A program made the position numbers and the translations under genes. A DNA stretch of 64,000 bases from SFEL01 sp045603585 (GTDB taxonomy: Bacteria; Bacillota; Clostridia; Christensenellales; CAG-138): NCBI GenBank assembly GCA_045603585.1, contig JAZUMK010000046.1, positions 1 through 64,000 on the forward strand, read 5' to 3'. Shown here piece by piece: positions 34,724-42,962 of the stretch. Numbering within the stretch: the first letter of the stretch is position 1; every line of letters starts with the position of its first letter. The notes beneath the pieces were generated by a model. It saw only the letters and a program-made list of their open reading frames with translations. It was not told where the DNA came from and made no database searches.

Positions 34724-35099
34724 CCTGCTCCTCCTTCAGCATCCGCTCCAGCATTTCCATAAGCTCCAGCCGATCCCCCTTGGAAAGGTCCCCCTCACGC
34801 ACCATGCTGGTGACCATAAGGCCCAGAGAGCGGGATTCCATCCTGCCAAGGATAGCTTTGCTTTCGCGGGAGATGCACTCCTCACGGGACACGGCGGGAG
34901 AATAGAACTTGTCACGCCCACGCTTTACAGCGGAAACGTAGCCCTTCTTTTCCAGCACGTTTACGTATGACTGATAGGTTTTGTAGTTCCAGCTTACCTT
35001 GTCGCCGATGCGCTCAATGGTTTCGCCAAGGGTGGATGGACTTTCTGCCCACAGTGCTTCCATAACGATCCATTCATTGGGATTCAGGGTGTCCTTCAT
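34707..35099 (-). CDS. BlaI/MecI-family transcriptional repressor
   Basis: A 130-aa protein; ATG at 35099 is chosen for GGAGG 8 bases upstream. The winged helix covers residues 6-80: NPNEWIVMEALWAESPSTLGETI, WNYKTYQSYVNVLEKKGYVSA (recognition helix and wing) and GRDKFYSP. The C-terminal helices dimerise. In this family a BlaR1-type protease inactivates the repressor on a signal. It overlaps the BlaR1-like gene by 17 bases, the standard bla/mec regulator pair, but no beta-lactamase is nearby. Confidence 0.92.
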   Translation of the reverse strand: MKDTLNPNEWIVMEALWAESPSTLGETIERIGDKVSWNYKTYQSYVNVLEKKGYVSAVKRGRDKFYSPAVSREECISRESKAILGRMESRSLGLMVTSMVREGDLSKGDRLELMEMLERMLKEEQDGKNS

Positions 35100-35142
35100 A
35101 TTCAAAACCTCCGTTAGCAGTATTATCAAGCTTGTGCTTATA

Positions 35143-35171
35143 ACTATAATCCATATGAGCACAGCCGTCAA
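35143..35171 (-). promoter_or_regulatory. sigma-A promoter for the BlaI/BlaR1-like operon
   Basis: On the minus strand TTGACG (35166-35171) and TATAGT (35143-35148) are separated by 17 bases, 44 bases before the BlaI-like ATG. A BlaI operator of the usual TACA-N-TGTA form was not identified with certainty. Confidence 0.7.
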
Positions 35172-35325
35172 TATTGTGAAGGAGTTGTTTACAGTTAGTT
35201 CACGGGCGGGGGATGTGCTGATATAAAAAAGTAGTATCCATATGTCATCTTGTGTATAATAAACATATATTCATCTCAATATCATCCTATAATTATTATC
35301 ATAATTGAGCTGCGAGGGAATCAAT

Positions 35326-38300
35326 ATGTATACCATTACAAAAGAAGATATTTACAACCTGCATGATGCCGATCTGCGCAATTTGATTGGGTATTTATGT
35401 GTGGCTGAGTTAGAAGCTGCCGGCGAGTCACCTGTTGGGATAACATATGGCGGTAATCAGGATGCAACCGATGGTGGCGTAGATGTAAGAGTAACCCGTA
35501 CCAAAGAAGTCCAAGTAGATGGTTCATTTGTTCCCAGAAAACAAACTGTATTGCAAGTAAAAAAACCAAAAATGACCCCGGCTACTATTAAAAATGAGAT
35601 GCTTCACAATGGAGTACTTAAAGACTCAATTATGGAGCTTCAGCAAAATAGCGGGGCTTATATTATTGTTTCCAGTAAGGATGACTGCACTGATACTATG
35701 TTAAAAAACAGAAAAGCCGCAATGCAAGAATGCATCGGCCAATTCAAAAATATTTTTATCGACTTTTATGACTGTTCCCGCATTGCAACATGGGCAAATC
35801 TATATCCCTCGGCGGTAATTTGGGTTTGTAACAGATTAGGAAAGACCACATATGCTGGATGGCAGAAATATGGTGACTGGAGCAATAGTAGAACACAAGA
35901 GCTAATCCACGATGATGCGGTTAGGATAAAAAAATATCCTTACTCTGATAATAGTTGCTTTAATATGCTAGAAGCAATTGAAGCAATCCGTAATTTATTA
36001 GATGCACCTAAAAATACAGTTCGCTTAACAGGTCTGTCAGGTGTAGGAAAAACCAGACTCTTGCAGGCACTATTCGATACACAGATTGGCAAAAATGCTC
36101 TCTTACAATCTTTGGCTATTTATACAGACGTTGGATATTCACCTTGCCCAGAACCAATACATCTTGCAGAAACTTTAATTCTAAACCGCAGAAGGGCCAT
36201 ATTGCTACTTGACAATTGTTCTGCCGGATATCATGAAAAAGTATCGGAAATCTGTCAAAGAGAGGATAGCCTGCTCAGCTTGATTACGGTCGAATACGAT
36301 GTCAGAGAAGACTCGCCACAGGAAACCCATGTTTTCAACATGGAGCCAGCATCAGAAGATGTCATGCGTAGTCTTTTAAAAAACCGTTACCCACAAATGC
36401 CTGACAACGATATTTATGCGATTGCCAAGTATTCAGATGGCAATGCGCGAATTGCCATAGCATTAGCGAATATATATAGACCGGGTGATAGTTATGTAGG
36501 GCTATCCAATAAAACACTAACAGACAGATTGGTATTTCAAAGCGAAGCGCCAGACGATAAACTGAAAAAAATTGCGGGCGTGCTGTCTCTGGTCTACTCT
36601 TTTAATGGTACATACAATGATGCAGAGGATGAAAAGACAGAGTTAAGTATTCTTGCTAAGATCGCAGACATATCTCCATTGGAACTGTATGAATTTTGTT
36701 CTAATTTGAAAAACAGACAGCTTATACAGTGTAGAGGGCCATGGATGGCTTTGTTGCCGCATATGCTGGCAAATCATCTGGCAAACGCAGCTCTGGATAG
36801 ATTCCCACCAACGCATATTCTTTCCGTGCTAATGAATGGTGGCAATGAGCGCCTGCTTATGTCATTATCACACAGGATATATTATTTACATGAGAATAAT
36901 CATGCGAAGGAGATTGCAACAAAGTTACTTGATTATATCCAGAAAAGTGGCTATCCGTATGTAAGCCGCTACATGCATTATATGGTTAACTACCTTGCTC
37001 CTACGATTCCGCAGCAAGTACTTGAGCTTATCAGCAGCGCTATTAAAGAAGGAAAGATTAATGGATTCCGAACTCATGGTATTGGCAGTCATGTCTTGTT
37101 AATTGAGCAATTGGGTTATGATTCTGCATGCTTTGAGCAGGCATCTTTAATCCTTGCAGCATTTGCACAAGCAGATAGGCTTCCGAATAATAATAGCGCA
37201 AAGCACGCACTTGTATCCTATTTCCAAATGTATTTATCCGGCACGACAGCCACACCGGAACAACGGTTAAAAATGATATGCACATTCATAGAATCTAATA
37301 ATGAATACTATCGAACCCTAGGCCTAGATGCTCTCAGAACAGCACTTTCTTATCATCAATTTGTTGGTTCCGGTGCATGTGGAATTCCATTTGGTATGCG
37401 ATCTCGAGACTATGGATATATGCCTAAAGGCGATGAAGTAAAAGCATGGTATGAGACATTTACCGATTATGCTTGTGAGCAAATCATTGGTGGTACTTGG
37501 ACCTCGCCGGAAGTAAAGAGTATTCTTGCAGAAAACATCAGAGGAATATGTCATTGCGGATTGATTTCGATTATAGAAAACGCGTCGGAAAGAATTTTAA
37601 AAACAACAGACTGGTTTGAGGGTTGGCTTGCATGCGGAGAAATGCTTCACCACGATGCAGATAAAATGGATGAAGCATATCATACCCGTATTGAACTTCT
37701 TATGGAAAAGCTAAAGCCCGTATCCCTTGAAGCTCGAATACGTGCGAGTGTGTTGGTAGATGATAGTGAGCATTTTAATCTGCGCTATATATTAGACGAT
37801 AGTGATGATTGTTCTATATACGAGAAGGTCGGTCAATATGTTTACGACTTGGGCCTTGAACTAGTATCCGATGAGAGCCTGCTTATTAAGATCCTTCCAG
37901 AGCTATATGGAAAAACAACATCGTCATATGGGTTAAAAAATCTTGGAGCTGGATTTGCTGATGGCTGTCAATTGCCGGAAGAGCATTGGGTAACCATGTT
38001 GGATGTGCTGCAAAAACAAGATGACTCTCGATATTGTGCCCAATTTATGAGCGGTTTTCTCTCCCAGATGTTTCAGAATGATATAGCTATTGCTTCCTCA
38101 CTATCCGATTTGCTTGTGGGAAATGAAGGTATGGAAAGCAACATACTATATCTCTTAATAGAAGCCGATCAAAGCCCACAATGCCACCAACGAATCATAG
38201 ACCACTTAGACAAAAATCCTCACTTGCGCTGGAATAGTCTTTCTTTTCCGGATAATCCAATTTACAAAACCGAAGATGCTTGTATTGAATTACTGATAAA

Positions 38301-39123
38301 GCTTGCAGAGCGTCAAGAATCATTTACCACAATTATTCGTCTTATTTACATGTCTCTTCCTCATAATAAAAATGAGAAGAGTATTTGGTGTAAATATAAA
38401 CCAGCACTTCTAAAGTTGCTCTGTTTGTATGTTAAAAATCGTAGCGAGTTAAGCAATGACAACAATAGTTTTATGATAGAGGAAATCATATCATTTGCAT
38501 ATCGCAGCGAGGAAGATGGCTGTATTTTATCGGAGATCGCAAAATCACTGTATGACCATATCATAACGGATGATGATTATTATAGGAAATCCTGTTGTCA
38601 TGCATTTGTGCATAGTATTGCAAAGATTAATCCATCCTTGCTTTTAAGTGTGTTTTTACCTGACGATACTGAACTAGGATATAAAGTTGCGCATGTTCTT
38701 TATAATAGAATCGCAGAAAGATGCTGTTTGCAAGATTGCAATACCAATGCAGTGTTAGATTGGGCTTATCAAAAGCCAATGGAGCGATTAGAGAAAATTG
38801 CGAGAATTGTAAATATCGTTGAATATATTGACGATGGTATCAGAATAACTGAATTGGCACAGTCAATAATTGATTCAGAGTATATTTCTGAACGGACACT
38901 TGACGCTCTAATGAATAGTTTTGATTGGGGTCTCTGGACGAGCCGTTTATCCGCAGCATTAAAAAAACGGCTTACTCTAATAGAACAGTTACAATTCCAT
39001 AAGAATGAAATTGTGAGACAATGGACTACAAAAATAGTAGGAGAAATTAATAATAAGATTTCATTTTGGGAACAGCAAGAATTGGCAGAACAAAATAGAG
39101 TTCCCACATCATTCGAACCTTAA
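35326..39123 (+). CDS. PD-(D/E)XK nuclease-STAND NTPase protein, Avs-like defence candidate
   Basis: A 1265-aa protein; ATG at 35326 is chosen for GAGGGA 6 bases upstream, over a TTG 7 codons earlier. Residues 1-170 resemble an Mrr/Cap4-type PD-(D/E)XK nuclease: GGNQDATDGGVDV gives Asp53 and VLQVKK gives Gln77-x-Lys79. Residues of about 210-500 are a P-loop NTPase with Walker A GLSGVGKT (236-243) and Walker B AILLLDN (291-297), of STAND/NACHT type. The last 750 residues are all-helical, with no repeat I recognise, and would be the sensor. This architecture matches antiviral STAND (Avs) proteins, which detect phage proteins and switch on a nuclease. The gene is AT-rich and on the opposite strand to the ICE backbone. 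Confidence 0.75.
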   Translation: MYTITKEDIYNLHDADLRNLIGYLCVAELEAAGESPVGITYGGNQDATDGGVDVRVTRTKEVQVDGSFVPRKQTVLQVKKPKMTPATIKNEMLHNGVLKDSIMELQQNSGAYIIVSSKDDCTDTMLKNRKAAMQECIGQFKNIFIDFYDCSRIATWANLYPSAVIWVCNRLGKTTYAGWQKYGDWSNSRTQELIHDDAVRIKKYPYSDNSCFNMLEAIEAIRNLLDAPKNTVRLTGLSGVGKTRLLQALFDTQIGKNALLQSLAIYTDVGYSPCPEPIHLAETLILNRRRAILLLDNCSAGYHEKVSEICQREDSLLSLITVEYDVREDSPQETHVFNMEPASEDVMRSLLKNRYPQMPDNDIYAIAKYSDGNARIAIALANIYRPGDSYVGLSNKTLTDRLVFQSEAPDDKLKKIAGVLSLVYSFNGTYNDAEDEKTELSILAKIADISPLELYEFCSNLKNRQLIQCRGPWMALLPHMLANHLANAALDRFPPTHILSVLMNGGNERLLMSLSHRIYYLHENNHAKEIATKLLDYIQKSGYPYVSRYMHYMVNYLAPTIPQQVLELISSAIKEGKINGFRTHGIGSHVLLIEQLGYDSACFEQASLILAAFAQADRLPNNNSAKHALVSYFQMYLSGTTATPEQRLKMICTFIESNNEYYRTLGLDALRTALSYHQFVGSGACGIPFGMRSRDYGYMPKGDEVKAWYETFTDYACEQIIGGTWTSPEVKSILAENIRGICHCGLISIIENASERILKTTDWFEGWLACGEMLHHDADKMDEAYHTRIELLMEKLKPVSLEARIRASVLVDDSEHFNLRYILDDSDDCSIYEKVGQYVYDLGLELVSDESLLIKILPELYGKTTSSYGLKNLGAGFADGCQLPEEHWVTMLDVLQKQDDSRYCAQFMSGFLSQMFQNDIAIASSLSDLLVGNEGMESNILYLLIEADQSPQCHQRIIDHLDKNPHLRWNSLSFPDNPIYKTEDACIELLIKLAERQESFTTIIRLIYMSLPHNKNEKSIWCKYKPALLKLLCLYVKNRSELSNDNNSFMIEEIISFAYRSEEDGCILSEIAKSLYDHIITDDDYYRKSCCHAFVHSIAKINPSLLLSVFLPDDTELGYKVAHVLYNRIAERCCLQDCNTNAVLDWAYQKPMERLEKIARIVNIVEYIDDGIRITELAQSIIDSEYISERTLDALMNSFDWGLWTSRLSAALKKRLTLIEQLQFHKNEIVRQWTTKIVGEINNKISFWEQQELAEQNRVPTSFEP

Positions 39124-39943
39124 TGCAACATATGAGACCACGCTGTACAAACTTGCTGAGGGTGCTTCCGTTAGAAGCAATAATAAGTAATTGGATGGTC
39201 GTGATACAACCCGCAATGCTGGCTTTCTGAACTCAATAGCCTATGATAAAACGGCCAGCCAAATTTGCGGGCTGTTTGAATTATCCGAACAACAACTCAA
39301 GAATAGTCTTCTTGATTACTTGATTACTATCAGCAGTGGATTCCAGCATTACATGTGTTGCATGACCACTTCTGGTGACTCTGTCAAAGGATGAATAATG
39401 CTTTGTCAGTTTATCACACTCTTTACATTCTGACATGATATCGTCACATGTACAAAACCGCCTGCGCTCACGAATATTTGAGCCACCTTGCTAAGGCTTA
39501 TTCTGCATGGATAGTAATTGTTTTCACAGAACACAGTACATTCAGCTACCGTACCGTCTGAGAAAATCAACTCTGCAGTATTTTCCTTTAACACTACCTC
39601 TACCCTGGACTCTTCCATATCATACTTGGCAAGCAATGCAAGTGGTAAGCCACATTGCGATTTTTCACTTCCGCCCTTGCCAGTCGGTCATGTGAAAATG
39701 CTTGTTGGGGAAGTCCCCAAACCCCTATGAAACGCAGTATATATCCTACGGCTGAATATCTAAACTCATTTTAACTTGATTAAATTAAAAACAAGCGCAA
39801 GCGTATGAACCTATTATTCAAAATCTGCTCGAACTTATGTGATTGAAAAAATACTATTTGTAAGTTATTATAAGATAAAAATAAATAATTCGTCTTTTCT
39901 ATTACGCTATGCTCTATTTTTGCAAAACAAAAGGAGGATATCT
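39124..39943. other. spacer with gene debris between defence genes
   Basis: An 820-base region with no well-supported gene. On the plus strand 39122-39190 reads an isolated C-terminal-looking tail (TTLYKLAEGASVRSNNK, stop), and 39191-39394 reads a 67-codon frame starting at TTG. TTGGGG/TCCCCAA arms (about 39704-39720) form a small hairpin. These look like scars from earlier cargo insertion. The last 100 bases hold the ribosome site of the next gene. Confidence 0.5.
39406..39618 (-). CDS. possible small gene or remnant
   Basis: A 70-codon frame (from ATG at 39618) on the minus strand with a protein-like pattern of beta strands (SRVEVVLKENTAELIFSDGT, then SLSKVAQIFVSAGG). There is no good ribosome site and it lies among debris, so it may be a truncated gene. 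Function unknown. Confidence 0.3.
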   Translation of the reverse strand: MEESRVEVVLKENTAELIFSDGTVAECTVFCENNYYPCRISLSKVAQIFVSAGGFVHVTISCQNVKSVIN

Positions 39944-41215
39944 GTGTTTACAATTGAGAATTTTGTAACCGGTCTACAATCATCCGTTCGTAATTTATTA
40001 GTCAATGTTGAATCCGAAAAAATAATACTGTCAAAAGTGTTTTATAATTACGATAGAGCAGAAGAAGAACACAAAATAATTGGTGAAATACCTATTGCGG
40101 ATATAAATTCTGTGACGGAAACTTTAACCGCTGAATTTTCTTGTTTCAATTCTGTCCTTTGTGGTAATCGTTACTTTGAGGTTGCTGTCCAAGCAGTCGA
40201 CCAATTGCGCCGCCCGCCGTTTAGACCTGATTTGGTTACGTATTCCGTTTCAGAGCACAACTATGAGTTTGAACTTTCAAGAGCAAGTTCTCGATATATA
40301 TTTGCGCTGTTTTGCAGTTTTTCCCAACGGGCAGAACAGAATTATCAAGTGAGGCCTCTTCTTCTACACATGTTATCTCAAGAAAAACTGTCCTCATTAA
40401 ATGATTTGACAGAACTTTTTCGCATATTAACCGTTAAAATTAATACTCCAAAGATGCACTCTAATTCTGAGTTGCGTCGCATGTTCGATTCGTATCTATT
40501 CAATATATCTTATAATCATAATACGACATTATCAGTGATGGATTTCATAGCTGAACAACGCCCATTTAGAAATGGTTCTCGCCGTAACGGACAACTATTT
40601 CCATACAGACACTATAATCCCGAGTTGGTAAAGTATTATCATCAAGCAGTCGCTATAAATATACCGTTTGCTCAATATTTAGCATTTTATCATGTAGCCG
40701 AGTTTTTCTTTCAATCAATTTCTGAAAAAGATACTTTTTGTGAGATTGAGAATTATATCACCCGCCCCTCTTTTTCACCACACAGGGAAAGTGACATTAG
40801 AGGTTTTTATAACATGATAAGAAAGAAAATGCGAGAACAGAGAGAAGATGGTGTTTGGAACGAAAAAACCGGCTTGCTATTATGTATGAAGAAGTATATT
40901 CCAGATCTAAGCATCTTGAAAGATTCTATATTAAGCATTAACCCCAATGCTCTTTTTTACTACAAAACCAGCTTGGTCGAATTTACTGATGATAGTAAAT
41001 TGATAGATTTTAATGATACTTCTGAGACCATTTATCAAAACATCAGAGACCGTGTATATTCAGTGCGAAATGCTATTGTTCATAGTAAAGATGGCGAAAA
41101 ATTGCGCTATGAACCATTTAAACATGATAATCAATTGACCAAAGAAATTCCGCTTATAAGGTCAATAGCCGAGGAAATAATTATGAATTCAGCAAAGCAA
41201 TTTGATTTCTTTTAA
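39944..41215 (+). CDS. HEPN-type protein with RNxxxH motif, defence candidate
   Basis: A 423-aa protein. GTG at 39944 is chosen because AGGAGG lies 6 bases upstream; an earlier in-frame GTG at 39839 has no site. The C-terminal 90 residues hold RNAIVH (375-380), the RNxxxH pattern of HEPN ribonucleases, between helices (IYQNIRDRVYSV and IRSIAEEIIM). The N-terminal 280 residues are mostly helical with no family recognised. HEPN proteins often cut RNA in abortive-infection or toxin systems. It follows the STAND gene in the same direction after 820 bases, and is equally AT-rich. Function is inferred from one motif and from context. Confidence 0.6.
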   Translation: MFTIENFVTGLQSSVRNLLVNVESEKIILSKVFYNYDRAEEEHKIIGEIPIADINSVTETLTAEFSCFNSVLCGNRYFEVAVQAVDQLRRPPFRPDLVTYSVSEHNYEFELSRASSRYIFALFCSFSQRAEQNYQVRPLLLHMLSQEKLSSLNDLTELFRILTVKINTPKMHSNSELRRMFDSYLFNISYNHNTTLSVMDFIAEQRPFRNGSRRNGQLFPYRHYNPELVKYYHQAVAINIPFAQYLAFYHVAEFFFQSISEKDTFCEIENYITRPSFSPHRESDIRGFYNMIRKKMREQREDGVWNEKTGLLLCMKKYIPDLSILKDSILSINPNALFYYKTSLVEFTDDSKLIDFNDTSETIYQNIRDRVYSVRNAIVHSKDGEKLRYEPFKHDNQLTKEIPLIRSIAEEIIMNSAKQFDFF

Positions 41216-41323
41216 CACAATTATGTTTGCCGGCCCTCTTACCTGATTCAGGATTATGCCCGCATCTCATTTATAGGCATGTTCGACATGGCAAATGTTT
41301 CTTCCTTGGAGTCAATATTCTTT

Positions 41324-41365
41324 TGTTGTATTACGTTTTTAGCTCTGTTGTATTACGTTTTTAGC
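41324..41365 (+). repeat. two direct 20-bp repeats, 22-bp period, upstream of the kinase pair
   Basis: TGTTGTATTACGTTTTTAGC occurs at 41324-41343 and 41346-41365, two helical turns apart, some 85 bases before the next start codon. The spacing suits binding of a dimeric regulator on one face of the DNA. Confidence 0.75.
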
Positions 41366-41450
41366 CTGCTCGTCAAATTTACAAAATGTTATATAAGCCC
41401 ATAATGTGTCTAAACAACGGAGTATAATTATTTTGAAAGGGGTGCCCCAG

Positions 41451-42125
41451 TTGAAATCAAGTTTGAAAACGCAAAAAGGATTAGGATTATTTCAATGGAT
41501 AGTTAATGTTTCAACAATTATTGCGCTTTTACTTCAATGTCTCGGTATTAACGAGCCTTGGCTTCCTTATGTTGCATATGTTGTTATATTCCTTTCTTTG
41601 TTGAGCATAATAATTGGTGTTGTCACTAGGAAGAAAACAGTCCTTAAGAGGACTGAATTAATAGAATTAACCCAAAATCGTATGATTAACTCAACAGGCA
41701 AAGTCATTATGTTTGGCGGTGATCTTAGTTGGGCTGACGATTATATTGATGTTATCACAAAGCTTACAAACAACAATCAGGTTGTAGAAATAATATTCCC
41801 CTTGGAGAAAATCGCAAACTCAAAACAAAGTGCTATGGAAGAGTTTAATAAACAAGTACAGGCTTTGCAGCAAGCAGGCGCGCATATTTACTATTCGAAC
41901 GAAGATTATCATTTGCGTTGCACTTTAATCGATGTTGAACCTGGACGAGAGAACGAAGACCTATGTGTTATTTCCAGTAAAAGAGTATATACAGACGCAT
42001 CAGATTCAGATAATAACAAATATCAAACCAATATACTAGAATATGCAAAAGATGAAGAGCGTACTTTATGCAACTCATTTTATCGCAACTACTGTTTAAT
42101 CAAAGAACTGTCCAATAAATATTAA
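41451..42125 (+). CDS. two-TM membrane protein with possible PLD-like domain, defence candidate
   Basis: A 224-aa protein. TTG at 41451 is chosen because AAAGGGG lies 8 bases upstream; a GTG 45 bases earlier is the alternative. Two TM helices cover about residues 13-30 and 36-55. The cytosolic part (75-215) has a PLD-like layout: GKVIMFGGDLSW, then a VVEIIFPL strand, ALQQAGAHIYYS and the HLRCTLID strand, but the full HxKxxxxD motif is not present (His with Arg in place of Lys). Membrane helices with a cytosolic enzyme-like domain fit an abortive-infection effector. It lies 13 bases before the P-loop gene, so the two form a unit. Confidence 0.5.
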   Translation: MKSSLKTQKGLGLFQWIVNVSTIIALLLQCLGINEPWLPYVAYVVIFLSLLSIIIGVVTRKKTVLKRTELIELTQNRMINSTGKVIMFGGDLSWADDYIDVITKLTNNNQVVEIIFPLEKIANSKQSAMEEFNKQVQALQQAGAHIYYSNEDYHLRCTLIDVEPGRENEDLCVISSKRVYTDASDSDNNKYQTNILEYAKDEERTLCNSFYRNYCLIKELSNKY

Positions 42126-42138
42126 GGAGGATCAAACG

Positions 42139-42825
42139 TTGAAAGTTACAAAAGAGATAATGTCCCGCTTGATAAACCAGTATAAAGCAAATAATAAAAC
42201 ACCGTTTGTTGTAGAAGTTTCGGGAACGCCCAACTCTGGGAAAACGTCTGCCATACAGACATTCGAAAAAGTATTAAAAAGAAGTGGTATAAAGTATAAA
42301 ATAATATATGAAGCTGCGGCTAAATGCAAAATTAAGAATAAATTGTCTCCTGATTTTAACATATGGACATTAAACGAAACAATCAAACAGCTTTTGGAAG
42401 CATATTTGGGGAATTATGATATAGTAATTTGCGAGAGAGGTCTTTTAGATGCTATTTGTTGGTATGAACTTTACTATCAAGATAAGTTAATAACTGAAGA
42501 AGAGTATCGCACATTGCTTAATTACATTTTGCTAAATCGATTTGTTAATTGTATTAGTTGTTGTTATATTATGAAATGTAATGTAGAAGTATCGTTAAAT
42601 CGAGAAAACCTTTCTGGTCTATTAGATACAACAGGTACAATTATCAATGACCCTGTTTTAACAAAATATAATTCTGCATTAGAAAGAGTTCAAAAGTTAT
42701 ATAGTGAACATTTTAAGAAGGTAATGGAATTGGATACTTCAGAGTTGTCCCAATCAGATATTAACCGAACGTTCGTTTCATCAATACTTGAACATATAAA
42801 AAACCTATGTATTGCTGACTACTAA
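42139..42825 (+). CDS. P-loop nucleotide kinase-like protein
   Basis: A 228-aa cytosolic protein. TTG at 42139 has AAGGAGG 8 bases upstream. Walker A is GTPNSGKT (29-36) in VVEVSGTPNSGKTSAIQ. A YDIVICERGLLDAICWYELY segment (about 94-113) looks like the DRx-type motif of deoxynucleoside or thymidylate kinases, and a final helix pair closes the domain. The substrate is unknown. It is coupled to the two-TM gene before it and may control that protein through a nucleotide or phosphorylation signal; this is inference from gene order. Confidence 0.6.
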   Translation: MKVTKEIMSRLINQYKANNKTPFVVEVSGTPNSGKTSAIQTFEKVLKRSGIKYKIIYEAAAKCKIKNKLSPDFNIWTLNETIKQLLEAYLGNYDIVICERGLLDAICWYELYYQDKLITEEEYRTLLNYILLNRFVNCISCCYIMKCNVEVSLNRENLSGLLDTTGTIINDPVLTKYNSALERVQKLYSEHFKKVMELDTSELSQSDINRTFVSSILEHIKNLCIADY

Positions 42826-42840
42826 TAATATAGACTCCGT

Positions 42841-42911
42841 CCCATTAGCTTTTCCTACGTATTGAAGTGTTCTTTGGGGCCCGGTAGGAGTGGCTTACTT
42901 TTCTAACTGGG
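42841..42911. other. imperfect dyad between defence cluster and relaxase gene
   Basis: TCCTAC (42853-42858) pairs with GTAGGA (42884-42889), and CCCATTAG (42841-42848) nearly pairs with CTAACTGGG (42903-42911). It lies 3' of both converging genes, so it may be a transcription end; the T-run is poor. Confidence 0.4.
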
Positions 42912-42962
42912 ATAGCTTTTTATCAAATGTAACTTTGTATTTCAGCGGTTGACGTCATATAT

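Noticed and set aside
34707..35171. Longer start for the BlaI-like gene that would add a hydrophobic N-terminus
   Set aside because: The added 24 residues have no ribosome site and would be unusual for the family; ATG at 35099 has GGAGG.
39507..39730. Overlapping plus-strand frames in the debris region
   Set aside because: Neither has a ribosome site and they overlap each other out of frame; kept only as part of the debris note.
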